The position numbers and the translations under genes are program-made. The notes beneath the pieces are model-generated. The model made no database searches and was not told the origin of the DNA. It saw nothing but the letters and a program-made list of their open reading frames with translations. This document shows positions 1-8,060 of a stretch of 64,000 nt of DNA, piece by piece. Source of the DNA: Cyanobacteria bacterium UBA2855 (GTDB taxonomy: Bacteria; Cyanobacteriota; Vampirovibrionia; Gastranaerophilales; Gastranaerophilaceae). Position 1 is the stretch's first letter; each line of letters begins with the position of its first letter. The stretch covers positions 38,445 through 102,444 of the forward strand of contig DEFJ01000027.1 in assembly GCA_002350725.1 (NCBI GenBank), in the 5' to 3' direction.

Positions 1-442
1 TTCCGGCAAAATCTTTTGTATCAATTTCATCCCCTATTTTGATAGAGAGAGTGTTTTTTTTGTAAAAATCTTCATTAGGAAATTTTTCTAACAAAGATTT
101 TACGGGAGCAATAACAAAATCAGGTTTATTTAGTAATACATTAATTTGTTCTGCGTAATCGTATTTATTTGAGTTTATCGCTTCGTATAATGAAATATTT
201 TGAAACGGAAATACTTCGCTTTCAATATCAAAAGCTTGAGATAAATCATTTTTATACTTTAGTGCGTTTTGTTCTGATGATGTAATAAAAAGAACTTTTT
301 TCTTTGATATTTCTCCTGATTTAATTGCTAAAAATAATCTTAAAATTGAAACTAAACCGGTAACTTCAAAGGGAATACCGCTTTTAATATTGTGCCGAAA
401 TAAATCAAAATTTTCATTATCCGTAAAGTTGAGTGATAACAT
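1..442 (-). CDS. mfd: Transcription-repair coupling factor, N-terminal fragment
   Basis: Only the first 147 codons are in the window; the gene runs off the left edge. Reading from ATG at 442, the protein starts MLSLNFTDNENFDLFRH and continues through a UvrB-like fold: a 'VTGLVSILRLFLA' helix, a strand 'KKVLFITSSEQNA', 'EVFPFQNISLYEA', then 'PDFVIAPVKSLLEKFP'. This order matches the N-terminal UvrA-binding module of Mfd. UvrB itself would show a Walker A GxTGSGKT here; this protein has 'VTGLVSI' instead, as Mfd does. Mfd removes RNA polymerase stalled at lesions and recruits UvrA. The start has no Shine-Dalgarno; an extended -10 box sits 6 nt upstream. Family assignment is from pattern memory of a short fragment; UvrB is less likely. 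Confidence 0.72.
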   Translation of the reverse strand, partial: MLSLNFTDNENFDLFRHNIKSGIPFEVTGLVSILRLFLAIKSGEISKKKVLFITSSEQNALKYKNDLSQAFDIESEVFPFQNISLYEAINSNKYDYAEQINVLLNKPDFVIAPVKSLLEKFPNEDFYKKNTLSIKIGDEIDTKDFAG

Positions 443-448
443 AGTAAC

Positions 449-457
449 ATTTTACCA
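449..457 (-). promoter_or_regulatory. Extended -10 promoter for leaderless mfd
   Basis: Reading the minus strand, TGG-TAAAAT lies at 457..449, followed by GTTACT and then the mfd ATG at 442. The -10 box therefore ends 6 nt before the start codon, so the transcript should begin at or next to the A of ATG. No convincing -35 box is visible. The same TATGGTAAAAT block and the same 6-nt gap occur upstream of the gene at 12655. Confidence 0.6.
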
Positions 458-600
458 TAAAAATTAATCTTCCATGTTGTACTCCTTTGTTGAATTTTCG
501 GTAGAGTGAAGCAAATGCACTTTCTACCGTTCTATTACTATTACAAGCGTACAATATGGGTTGAATTTAAAATGCGTAATCTCTTGAGCGAAAATGCGGC

Positions 601-629
601 GCAAAAAATAAGGTGCGTTGACACGCACC
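601..629 (-). terminator. Rho-independent terminator after the 87-residue membrane protein gene
   Basis: On the minus strand GGTGCGT-gtca-ACGCACC (629..612) is a perfect 7-bp stem with a 4-nt loop, followed by TTATTTTTT. It starts one base after the stop codon of the upstream minus-strand gene. Confidence 0.8.
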
Positions 630-893
630 CTACACGGCTTCCGGTTGAGGATCTACGTGAGGCGAATTTATTTCAGGCTCCGGTGTTTTAATTCTTTTTG
701 GAGTTTTACATTTTTTAACTGCCGCATAAATTCCTATTCCTAATAGAGCAAGTGCGGATACCCCGCCAATTACTTTTTCAGTTGTTGAAAATTCATGGTC
801 TATTAATTTCTTTTTATCTTTATTATCTGTATGGTTAATTTGATTAACTGTTGGATTTTGTCCAACTGCACCAACTTTTAAATTTTCAGACAT
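630..893 (-). CDS. Small single-span membrane protein, unknown function
   Basis: The protein is 87 residues, starting MSENLKVGAVGQNPTV. I chose the ATG at 893 over an in-frame ATG at 917 because TAGG lies about 7 nt upstream of 893. The N-terminal third is polar, the middle ('VIGGVSALALLGIGIYAAV') is one membrane segment followed by KKCK, and the tail is Pro/Glu-rich. The positive residues after the segment suggest the tail stays in the cytoplasm. A similar short helix followed by basic residues is present in the protein at 48639, but I see no wider homology. A strong terminator follows immediately, so it is monocistronic. No function recognised. Confidence 0.6.
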   Translation of the reverse strand: MSENLKVGAVGQNPTVNQINHTDNKDKKKLIDHEFSTTEKVIGGVSALALLGIGIYAAVKKCKTPKRIKTPEPEINSPHVDPQPEAV

Positions 894-1070
894 AAAATAC
901 CTATTTGTACTACACATATATAATAAAACAAAATCTAAAAATTTATTGCCAATGCAATTAACAATATTAATTTATATTAAGCCTTGCAGGATGCGCTGGA
1001 AAAAGGCTATTTGCTTGATATCGATTGATTTTATAATTTAATTTGTAGAATTTATTTTTTTTGTATAATC

Positions 1071-1790
1071 CTATGACACCATGTGCATAGGTCCTTCTAA
1101 AGATGCGGTTACGAATTGTTTTGTATAAGGCGTATCTGCTCTCAACATTTCTTCAGGTGTACCTTCAAAAACAATTTTGCCGTTATATAACATTATCAGA
1201 CGATTTGCGGTTCTTGTAATCGTAGACATTTGGTGAGTTACAACAATTGAAGATGCATTGGTTTCCTGTTGTAATCTGACGATATAATCTTCAATTAACG
1301 TTGAAGATATCGGGTCTAAGCCGGCTGTCGGCTCATCATACAATATTGTTTTAGGCTCTGTAACAATCGCTCTTGCAAAGCTTACACGTTTTTGCATACC
1401 GCCTGATAATTCTGACGGGAATTTTCTCTCAATTCCGCCTAATCCGACAAGCTCTAATTTTTGTGAAACAATTTCTTTTAAATCTTCTTCACTGTATTTA
1501 TTTCTCAAATCACGTCTTTCTCTTAGTGCAAAAGATATATTATCAGCCACATTTAATGAATCAAATAATGCAGAGTATTGGAATACCATCGCAATATCCC
1601 CTTCTGATGTAATTATTTCTCCTGCATCTTTTTCAATTAATCCACATATAAGTTTTAAGACGGTACTTTTTCCTGAACCTGAGAACCCAACAACAGCAAG
1701 AGTTTCTCCGTCTGCCACATCAAATGAAATGTCATCTAAAACTTTTATTTCATCAAATATTTTTGTTAAATTTCTAACTTTTATACTCAT
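1071..1790 (-). CDS. mlaF: Mla-type phospholipid ABC transporter ATPase
   Basis: A 239-residue ABC ATPase. Walker A GFSGSGKST is at residues 35-43, the signature motif is LSGGMQKRV, and Walker B plus D-loop read ILYDEPTAGLDPISS, which is typical of the MlaF/YrbF (Ttg2A) group. It would energise movement of phospholipid between the inner and outer membranes. The ATG at 1790 has AAGGA nearby upstream; the longer frame reaching 1937 overlaps mlaE and is not used. It follows mlaE by 17 bp in the same operon. The MCE-domain protein MlaD that normally partners this pair is not in the window. Family assignment is firm; the direction of transport is not inferable. Confidence 0.9.
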   Translation of the reverse strand: MSIKVRNLTKIFDEIKVLDDISFDVADGETLAVVGFSGSGKSTVLKLICGLIEKDAGEIITSEGDIAMVFQYSALFDSLNVADNISFALRERRDLRNKYSEEDLKEIVSQKLELVGLGGIERKFPSELSGGMQKRVSFARAIVTEPKTILYDEPTAGLDPISSTLIEDYIVRLQQETNASSIVVTHQMSTITRTANRLIMLYNGKIVFEGTPEEMLRADTPYTKQFVTASLEGPMHMVS

Positions 1791-1807
1791 AAATTTGTCC
1801 TTATATA

Positions 1808-2617
1808 TTAGAAGAAAAACGTTATTGAGAATATTAAATCCCAAATAACTATTGCAACAAGTGACCATACAACTGCTTTGTTTGTTGCAAGACCTACACC
1901 TTTTGCTCCGCCTGATGCTTGGTATCCGCAAGAACAACTTATCAATGCTATTGTTCCTCCAAAAGCAACAGATTTAAGTAAGCATACGCTCAAATCTTTC
2001 ATGTATATTCCTATCCATGCTGAATCAAAGTATGCCTTGTAGGTTAATTCTGTTGTAAGAGTTGTTGTGACAGCACCCGTTATAACCCCAAATGCAGATG
2101 CAATAATTACGAGTAACGGCATCATAATTATCCCTGACAATACTCTTGGTACGAAAAGATATCTTATAGGATTTACTTTAAGCACTTGTATTGCATCAAT
2201 CTGTTCTGTAACCCTCATTGTGGCAATTTCTGATGCTAATGAGGAGCCTATCATTGAGATAATTGCAAAACCTGACATAACTGCGCCGACTTCTCTTACT
2301 ATCAAAATACTGACAAGTAAACCGACAAAGTTCCCGCCTCCTTGTTTTACCATTTCTGATGCGACTTGTGACGTTACAATTATCGATGTCATTCCAACAA
2401 TAGAAAGCGTTATCGGTAAAGAACTTATGCCAAACCTTACACATTGATCCATTAATTCTTTACGTTCAATTTGACCCATTATAATGTATTTAAGGGTAAT
2501 AAATCCGTTTTCAATAATGGCACCCAATGTAGTAACAAAATCCGTAAATTGGTTGCCAAAAGCCCTGAACATCTTATAGGTGGCGGATTGCCGCATATAT
2601 TGTTTGAACGTTACCAT
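1808..2617 (-). CDS. mlaE: Mla-type phospholipid ABC transporter permease
   Basis: A 269-residue integral membrane protein of the MlaE/YrbE family. The family motif region reads EIATMRVTEQIDAIQVLKVNP around the middle, preceded by REVGAVMSGFAII and followed by three hydrophobic segments ending in ITFFF. It forms the membrane part of the transporter with MlaF. The start at 2617 is favoured because a strong promoter ends exactly 6 nt upstream and would give a leaderless message; an in-frame start at 2692 would overlap the preceding porin gene, and a third ATG lies 7 codons in. No usable Shine-Dalgarno precedes any of them. Confidence 0.88.
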   Translation of the reverse strand: MVTFKQYMRQSATYKMFRAFGNQFTDFVTTLGAIIENGFITLKYIIMGQIERKELMDQCVRFGISSLPITLSIVGMTSIIVTSQVASEMVKQGGGNFVGLLVSILIVREVGAVMSGFAIISMIGSSLASEIATMRVTEQIDAIQVLKVNPIRYLFVPRVLSGIIMMPLLVIIASAFGVITGAVTTTLTTELTYKAYFDSAWIGIYMKDLSVCLLKSVAFGGTIALISCSCGYQASGGAKGVGLATNKAVVWSLVAIVIWDLIFSITFFF

Positions 2618-2623
2618 ACCCTG

Positions 2624-2653
2624 ATTATAACGAAAATTTATACGTAAAGTCAA
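2624..2653 (-). promoter_or_regulatory. Strong sigma70 promoter for leaderless mlaE-mlaF
   Basis: On the minus strand TTGACT (2653..2648), an 18-bp spacer and a perfect TATAAT (2629..2624) are followed by CAGGGT and the mlaE ATG at 2617. The expected transcription start falls on or within a base of the start codon. It lies between the porin stop and mlaE, so mlaEF is transcribed independently of the porin. Confidence 0.7.
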
Positions 2654-2669
2654 GAATATTATTGCAGAT

Positions 2670-3986
2670 TTATAGTAATATTTGAGTCCCAACCATTATC
2701 CGATGGCTGTCCGGAGCATTTTGGTTATGACAAAATACATAATTTAAAATTAATTTGAGAGCTTGTCCTTTAAGAAAATAATTTATACCGGCAGTGTATT
2801 CGGTTCTGGTATTATGAGGGGTGTTTCTGTCGGGATTAAATCTGTCATATCTTGCAATTACTTGTAATTTAGGGGTTATTTTGTAGCCGACGACACCATA
2901 GAAGCCTTGAGCTTTTTTATCAACGTTTCTGCTTCCGTTATAGCCGTCAGCAATACCGTATTCAAATCTTGACCATAATCTTTTGTATTTATATCCTACA
3001 TAAACACTTCCGACAGTATAGTGAGTTTCATTTTTGCCGGCATTTATTCCGCCGCCGATAACGAGTTTCCCGTATCTGCCATCGGTTTTTCCCAGAGGTT
3101 TAAAATCAACCCATCCCGTAAATTCCGGTCCCGCAAACCATTTTCTGAAATATCTGTCTGAGCTGTTGAAAGCAAGATTATAATCAATTAGTGAATAGTT
3201 CCCTACAATTCTAACTCCTAAAGCTCTTGTTGACCCAAAATTTCTTGCAATTTGTGAACGCATAATGAAAGGTAGAATGTATGAGCTTGAACCGCCTTCT
3301 TTGCCTACTTGATTGCGGGAATAGCCTATTACAATTTGGTGATGCGGGATTGAATTGTTTGTTATAAAAGCGTCAGCTACAAAATTTTGCATATAATTTC
3401 TACCGTGTGCACCTTTAGGATTGACCAAAAATTTAAAGTCATTTTTGGTGTTCCTGAATTTTCCCATTACTCCTACTTGGATAAAGTTATTTGTGTATTT
3501 TGTATCGTAATCACCGTCTGACCAATTTGAAGAAATATATCCGTTATAAGCTCCAAAAACCTGAAATTTTTCAATGGGACCCTTTTTAGGTAAAAATGTC
3601 AATTCGTCTTCAAGAAGATATGATGCAATATCCGTACGAATTATATTTCTTGCTATCATTCTTTTAAGAAGAGGTTTTTCCTTTAATTTTTCTTCTGTTC
3701 TACTAAGTTGTTTATTTATAAGAGCATTTTCCAAAGAATCATCATCTTCAGTTGAATACTCCGGTAAGTTATCAAAACTTTTTCTGATATCAGCGTTTTT
3801 GCCGTTATCAATCGAGGGTTCTTTTAAATTGTTTGTTTCAACTTGTATTTCTATATGCTGAATTTGTTTTAAAAATTCTCTATCGGAATTATACCCCTCG
3901 TTTTCTGAATTTGTGTCTTGAGCGTAACATTGGGGGCATATTAAAAAACATATTATAAAAATTATGAGATAAATTTTTATTTTCAC
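2670..3986 (-). CDS. Outer-membrane porin, OprO/OprP-like
   Basis: A 438-residue exported protein. It begins with a basic then hydrophobic signal peptide (MKIKIYLIIFIICFLICPQCYA, cleavage likely after CYA), has a polar region to about residue 110 that may interact with peptidoglycan, then alternating strands to the C terminus. The run YDRFNPDRNTPHN...YTAGINYFLKGQALKL near the end is typical of phosphate-selective porin-type barrels, and the last residues (GTQILL) form a final strand. It would allow passive uptake of small, perhaps anionic, solutes. The start is GTG at 3986 with TATAAT boxes just upstream and no Shine-Dalgarno. It is divergent from the decarboxylase at 4048. Substrate specificity cannot be read. 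Confidence 0.8.
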   Translation of the reverse strand: MKIKIYLIIFIICFLICPQCYAQDTNSENEGYNSDREFLKQIQHIEIQVETNNLKEPSIDNGKNADIRKSFDNLPEYSTEDDDSLENALINKQLSRTEEKLKEKPLLKRMIARNIIRTDIASYLLEDELTFLPKKGPIEKFQVFGAYNGYISSNWSDGDYDTKYTNNFIQVGVMGKFRNTKNDFKFLVNPKGAHGRNYMQNFVADAFITNNSIPHHQIVIGYSRNQVGKEGGSSSYILPFIMRSQIARNFGSTRALGVRIVGNYSLIDYNLAFNSSDRYFRKWFAGPEFTGWVDFKPLGKTDGRYGKLVIGGGINAGKNETHYTVGSVYVGYKYKRLWSRFEYGIADGYNGSRNVDKKAQGFYGVVGYKITPKLQVIARYDRFNPDRNTPHNTRTEYTAGINYFLKGQALKLILNYVFCHNQNAPDSHRIMVGTQILL

Positions 3987-4011
3987 TATTATAAATTATA
4001 CCATAAAATAC

Positions 4012-4041
4012 TTGATTTTTATGGTTTATTTATAGTATATT
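4012..4041 (+). promoter_or_regulatory. Sigma70 promoter for the leaderless decarboxylase gene
   Basis: TTGATT (4012-4017), an 18-bp spacer and TATATT (4036-4041) are followed by 6 nt and the ATG at 4048. No Shine-Dalgarno is present. The opposite strand of the same 61-bp gap carries TATAAT boxes for the porin gene. Confidence 0.55.
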
Positions 4042-4047
4042 TTCATT

Positions 4048-5472
4048 ATGACAAATGTAACAAAAAATAATAAATCAATAAAAATAAAAGCCCCTATTGT
4101 AGAAGCCTTAAAGCAAGCATATGAAAACCCTACATATCAGTTTCATATTCCAGGACATACAAAAGGCAACGGGGTATTGCCCGATTTTAAAAAATTGGTT
4201 GGGTCAAAAGCGTTATCAATTGATACAACAGATGAGTTTGACAATTTGGGCACGTTGCATCCCGCAACAGGACCTATTAAGGAGGCACAAGAGTTAGCAG
4301 CAAAGGCGTTTGGGGCAAAGAAAACTTTTTTTCTGCTTAACGGTTCTACTGCCGGAAATCTGGCAATAGGTATGGGTTTAACAAAAAAAGGACAAAGAAT
4401 TTTAACTAATAGAAATTGTCATCGCTCTATTTTAACAGGTTTGATTATATCAGGTGCTGAACCATTGTGGCTTGTACCTAAAAGGTTTGATGATTGGGGG
4501 ATTTGGGGTAATATTACTCCTGAAAGTGTTGAGGAAGCTCTTTCTTCTCATGATGATATTTCTATGGTTTGGATTACTAACCCTACGTATGAAGGGGTTG
4601 TATCTGATGTAAAATCAATTTCCGCTATATGTAAAAAATATAGGGTGCCGCTTGTTGTTGATGAAGCTCATGCGTGTTTATGGAATTTTAATAAGCATCT
4701 TCCTACTCCTGCGCTTCAATTTGGGGCGGATATTGTAATTCATTCGCTTCATAAAACCGGTGGCAGTATGAGCCAAAGTTCAATGCTTCATGTTTCAGAA
4801 AACTCAATGATTGATGCTGATGCGTTGGAAAAATCTCTAAAATTGCTTCATACGACAAGTCCGTCATTGATACTTCTTGCAAGTTTAGATGCAGCAAGAG
4901 CAAACCTTGAAAGTCCAAAGGGTAAAAAACAACTGGAACGTGCTATTTCAAACGCAAAATATTTGCGCAGCGAAATAGATAAGATGGAACATATTCATCA
5001 TTTGAAACCGGATTTCGGCTATATGACGGATGTTACAAAAGTATTTATCAGAGCTGACGGATTATCGGGTAAGAGATTGGAGTCTATTCTTGAAATAGAA
5101 TTTGGAATAGAGGTAGAGAGTGCGTCTGATGCGGGATTATTACTTTTATCAAACCTGGGTAATACCAGAAGTGATATGCAGTATCTTGTAAAATGCTTAC
5201 AAATGATTGATCAATCACATTATTCGGATATTTGTTACTTAGAAAATAAAAAGCATATGCCAATGTTGACTCCAATAATAAAAATGAGTCTGAGAGAGGC
5301 TTTTTATTCAGAAAAAGAAACTATTCCAAAGGATTTGAGCGTCGGAAGAATTTCTGCTGAGGTAATTGCAGAGTGTCCGCCGGGAATAGCGGTTCTTTTG
5401 CCCGGTGAATTAATTACAGCAGAACATCTTCCGTATTTAACAGATTATGATTTTATTGAAGTTATTAAGTAA
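4048..5472 (+). CDS. PLP-dependent Orn/Lys/Arg decarboxylase family protein
   Basis: A 474-residue fold-type I PLP enzyme of the short (Bacillus SpeA/Cad-like) group, without the N-terminal receiver-like wing domain of the long E. coli enzymes. Visible sites: HIPGHTKGNG at residues 33-42, the PLP-stacking and phosphate region NGSTAGN at 98-104, D205 in VVDEAHA for the pyridine nitrogen, and the Schiff-base lysine K236 in HSLHKTGG. The C-terminal domain contains the family's PGIAVLLPGE stretch. It should decarboxylate arginine or lysine to a polyamine precursor; the substrate cannot be decided from sequence. Start at 4048 is fixed by the promoter 6 nt upstream. It is followed by comF, which has its own promoter. 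Confidence 0.87.
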   Translation: MTNVTKNNKSIKIKAPIVEALKQAYENPTYQFHIPGHTKGNGVLPDFKKLVGSKALSIDTTDEFDNLGTLHPATGPIKEAQELAAKAFGAKKTFFLLNGSTAGNLAIGMGLTKKGQRILTNRNCHRSILTGLIISGAEPLWLVPKRFDDWGIWGNITPESVEEALSSHDDISMVWITNPTYEGVVSDVKSISAICKKYRVPLVVDEAHACLWNFNKHLPTPALQFGADIVIHSLHKTGGSMSQSSMLHVSENSMIDADALEKSLKLLHTTSPSLILLASLDAARANLESPKGKKQLERAISNAKYLRSEIDKMEHIHHLKPDFGYMTDVTKVFIRADGLSGKRLESILEIEFGIEVESASDAGLLLLSNLGNTRSDMQYLVKCLQMIDQSHYSDICYLENKKHMPMLTPIIKMSLREAFYSEKETIPKDLSVGRISAEVIAECPPGIAVLLPGELITAEHLPYLTDYDFIEVIK

Positions 5473-5480
5473 AACTTTAA

Positions 5481-5489
5481 TGCTATAAT
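5481..5489 (+). promoter_or_regulatory. Extended -10 promoter for leaderless comF
   Basis: TGC-TATAAT at 5481-5489 ends 6 nt (ATTTTT) before the comF ATG at 5496. It lies 9 bp after the stop of the decarboxylase gene. No -35 box at normal spacing and no Shine-Dalgarno. Confidence 0.6.
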
Positions 5490-5495
5490 ATTTTT

Positions 5496-6146
5496 ATGAA
5501 AAAATTTTTGCTCGGATTATTAGATTGGATTTATAAGAAAAAATGTTATTTTTGCAGGAGTTCTAAGGAATGCGTTAAAATGTGTTCCGAGTGTTATAAT
5601 GAAATGGACTATTTGCCATATGTTGTAAACAGGGTCATAGGTGGGGCAATGATTTATTGCGCCGGTATTTACGAAAAGAATTTACAAAAACTTATAAGAG
5701 GTTTAAAATATCATAATCAACCCGATTTAGCTTATTATCTTGCAAAATTTATGTCCGGATATTGGGCAAATATCACTGAGGATAATGATTTTCAGATTGT
5801 ACCGGTGCCTATATTTGAAAAAAGAAAGAAAAAGAGAAAATATAATCATATGGAGCTTGTAGGAGAAGAATTTAGCAGATTAACAGGATATGTTTATAAT
5901 CCGAATTTAGTTAAAAGAATAAAGGATACGAAGCCGCAATATAATCTTAAAAAGTTTCAAAGAGCTGAAAATTTAAAAGATGCTTTTTATGTTGATCAAG
6001 ATGCATTGATACCTAATAAAAGGGTGTTGTTAATTGATGATATTTGTACTACCGGTTCGACATTTGAAGAAATGATAAAAGAATTAAATAAAAATGGGAT
6101 TACTGATATAGTCTGTCTGGCTGCTACAACCCCGTTCGGAGAATGA
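5496..6146 (+). CDS. comF: ComF family phosphoribosyltransferase-like protein
   Basis: A 216-residue ComF-family protein. The N terminus has the usual zinc-ribbon cysteines (C17, C20, C26, C30, C33), and the C-terminal half is a type I PRTase fold with the PRPP-binding loop VLLIDDICTTGST at 177-189. In naturally transformable bacteria ComF works with ComEC/ComFA in DNA uptake. The nearby pilus-type genes would fit a competence machine but are not in the same operon. It overlaps into the next small gene: the stop TGA at 6144-6146 is followed one base later by GTG, so the two are probably translationally coupled. Confidence 0.88.
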   Translation: MKKFLLGLLDWIYKKKCYFCRSSKECVKMCSECYNEMDYLPYVVNRVIGGAMIYCAGIYEKNLQKLIRGLKYHNQPDLAYYLAKFMSGYWANITEDNDFQIVPVPIFEKRKKKRKYNHMELVGEEFSRLTGYVYNPNLVKRIKDTKPQYNLKKFQRAENLKDAFYVDQDALIPNKRVLLIDDICTTGSTFEEMIKELNKNGITDIVCLAATTPFGE

Positions 6147-6147
6147 C

Positions 6148-6477
6148 GTGATACTAAGTGAGTTTTCAAATTATCTAAAGCAGTATAATAATGAAATTGT
6201 TGCAAATAAAACATCGGCAACAAAGTTGTTGTGTGATTGGATTAAATATGTAATATATAAAACTCCCAAAAATCATTCTGATAAAGTCGTTCATAAAGAG
6301 ATTATGCTTGCACAAAATAAGCAAGGAGAATTTTTTATTGTTGGAAAATCCGATAGCGGGCGCGTTCTTGTGAATGCGCTGTATAAATATGCCCTAAGTT
6401 ACGAAAACTTCTTAATGTCAAGATGGCTCGAAAATAAAAAACCTTCTGATTTTGGTGTAAATAAACAATCAAACTAA
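6148..6477 (+). CDS. Conserved-looking small protein, unknown function
   Basis: A 109-residue soluble protein starting at GTG 6148, one base after the comF stop, which supports coupled translation. It has no signal peptide, membrane segment or recognised motif. The middle has a two-strand pattern (EIMLAQNKQGEFFIVGKSDSGRV) and the rest is predicted helical and basic. Position suggests co-expression with comF; I do not recognise the family and infer no function. Confidence 0.55.
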   Translation: MILSEFSNYLKQYNNEIVANKTSATKLLCDWIKYVIYKTPKNHSDKVVHKEIMLAQNKQGEFFIVGKSDSGRVLVNALYKYALSYENFLMSRWLENKKPSDFGVNKQSN

Positions 6478-6547
6478 CCGATTAGGGAATTTTAAATCAT
6501 TATTATTCCTTCTAACATTATTTAAAGATAAGGAGGAGTATTATATT

Positions 6548-7417
6548 ATGAAAACCGCATTATTAATGGCACCGGCATGTCAGCTGAATACTTTAGAAAA
6601 TTTGTTTATAGAAATGACTGCAAAAAACTGTAATCAGCGTTGTAAACATTGTTATATAGATTTTCCTCTTACAAAGAATGTAAAAGACTTTATTTCTTCT
6701 GATATTATTCAAGAAGCTTTATCAGATATCGATATTACAAATTTAAAATGCATATATTTAACCGGTGCAGAACCAATGACACATCCCGATTTTAACAGTA
6801 TTTTAAGGCTGTGTCTTAAGTATTCAAATGTATGCATTTGCACAAACGGCAGTTTTATAAATGAGAAAAAATCCAGATTTTTGCGTCGGGTTCAGGATGA
6901 AAGCGTAAATGAAATAATATTTAAGTTAAGTCTTGCCCATTATGATGAAAATATGAATGATAGTGTAAGGTGCAGAGGTAATTACAGACAGGTTTTATTT
7001 GCCATAAAATATTTGGTTAAATACGGTTTTAATCCGATTTTAGAAGTTACAAATTATTATAATGAAAGTGAAGATGTAATAAGGTCAAATTTTATTAGTA
7101 TTTTGCATAAATCAGGGTTTGATGCTCAAGATAGAAATGTTGTTATAAACAGATGTTATAAAGTTAATGATGCTAATTATGTTCAGGAAGAATATTTTGC
7201 CGATGAAATTTATCCTACGGATTGTAAATTCGGCAGAATCATAACAGCAAGAGGTGTGTATGCGTGTCCGTTTCTTGCAAATGACCACAGAGGCAGATGT
7301 GGCTCTACATTAAAAGATTATTCAACTCGCGTAATGTTGGAAACCGAATACTGTAACACCTGCCTTAGTAATAAAAGACAGGTGTTTAGCATAGACTTTT
7401 CAGAATTTAATAATTAA
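6548..7417 (+). CDS. Radical SAM protein with SPASM-like C-terminal cysteines
   Basis: A 289-residue radical SAM enzyme. The [4Fe-4S]-SAM cluster motif CNQRCKHC is at C28, C32 and C35, followed by the GGE-equivalent LTGAEPMTHP and the strand VCICTNGSF. The last 80 residues carry further cysteines (CYKV, TDCKFG, YACPF, RGRCG, YCNTC), consistent with one or two auxiliary clusters as in SPASM/twitch proteins that modify peptides or cofactors. The start has a textbook AGGAGG upstream, unlike its leaderless neighbours. No precursor peptide is obvious within 1 kb. The gene ends by overlapping the stop of the convergent pilO-like gene by 4 bp. Substrate unknown. Confidence 0.8.
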   Translation: MKTALLMAPACQLNTLENLFIEMTAKNCNQRCKHCYIDFPLTKNVKDFISSDIIQEALSDIDITNLKCIYLTGAEPMTHPDFNSILRLCLKYSNVCICTNGSFINEKKSRFLRRVQDESVNEIIFKLSLAHYDENMNDSVRCRGNYRQVLFAIKYLVKYGFNPILEVTNYYNESEDVIRSNFISILHKSGFDAQDRNVVINRCYKVNDANYVQEEYFADEIYPTDCKFGRIITARGVYACPFLANDHRGRCGSTLKDYSTRVMLETEYCNTCLSNKRQVFSIDFSEFNN

Positions 7418-8028
7418 ACTTTTTCAGCATATAACTTTAATTGTAAATCGATAAGTATAATATTCTTATTTTTGTTGTATGGACGAATTTCTACTTTTGC
7501 GATGTCTAAATAGTGTTCGTGTTTGTATAAATCTTTCATGAAGTTTTTAAAGTTGTTATAGCTTGCGATCATTTGCATATCAAGTTTACAAACACTATAT
7601 TTACCTTGAGCACCTTTAACAAAATTATCATCAGCAGGGTCGTAATCATATTTTACGGCTCTGGTCTTAATAGAGTTTGATGTAATTAAGTCGAGAATTT
7701 CATTAAATTCAGCTGCAATTAAAGCTTCAGAATCAGCACCGGATTCAACAGGTTTGTAGAAGCCTTTTTCAACCCCTGCTCCGGATGAAGTTGCTGTTGC
7801 TTGAGCTTCTTCCGCAACTTTCTTTTGAGCATCAACCTGTTCCACTTTAGTGGTATATTCTTCAAATTTTGATTTATAATCACTTTTTGCTGATGACAGG
7901 TTTTGTAACCCTGGAACTATATTGGTCATAAATAGAAACAATGCTAAGAATAAACATGCTGCCAATATAATAATAGGAAACTTCAATACTGTCATTGGAT
8001 CATTTGTATTTGTATTTTCTTGTGCCAT
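7414..8028 (-). CDS. pilO: PilO/GspM-like pilus assembly protein
   Basis: A 204-residue inner-membrane protein: short cytoplasmic N terminus, one membrane segment at about residues 15-35 (FPIIILAACLFLALFLFMTN), a coiled coil (SAKSDYKSKFEEYTTKVEQV...), then a two-fold ferredoxin-like periplasmic domain. This is the architecture of PilO in type IV pili and GspM in type II secretion. It sits 32 bp downstream of the PilM-PilN fusion, its expected partner in the alignment subcomplex. SD GAGGA precedes the start. Assigned by architecture and context rather than a signature motif. Confidence 0.68.
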   Translation of the reverse strand: MAQENTNTNDPMTVLKFPIIILAACLFLALFLFMTNIVPGLQNLSSAKSDYKSKFEEYTTKVEQVDAQKKVAEEAQATATSSGAGVEKGFYKPVESGADSEALIAAEFNEILDLITSNSIKTRAVKYDYDPADDNFVKGAQGKYSVCKLDMQMIASYNNFKNFMKDLYKHEHYLDIAKVEIRPYNKNKNIILIDLQLKLYAEKV

Positions 8029-8060
8029 TAATCTGTCCTCTATAATTTTAAGTTAACTTT

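Noticed and set aside
506..691. 61-codon plus-strand frame before the small membrane protein
   Set aside because: No Shine-Dalgarno or promoter, unusual composition, and it overlaps a terminator and the 3' end of a better-supported minus-strand gene.
2067..2447. 126-codon frame antisense to mlaE
   Set aside because: It mirrors the hydrophobic coding pattern of mlaE, with no start signals.
7357..7389. AACACCTG/CAGGTGTTT hairpin as a terminator for pilO
   Set aside because: It lies within the coding end of the radical SAM gene between its Cys codons and lacks a T tract.
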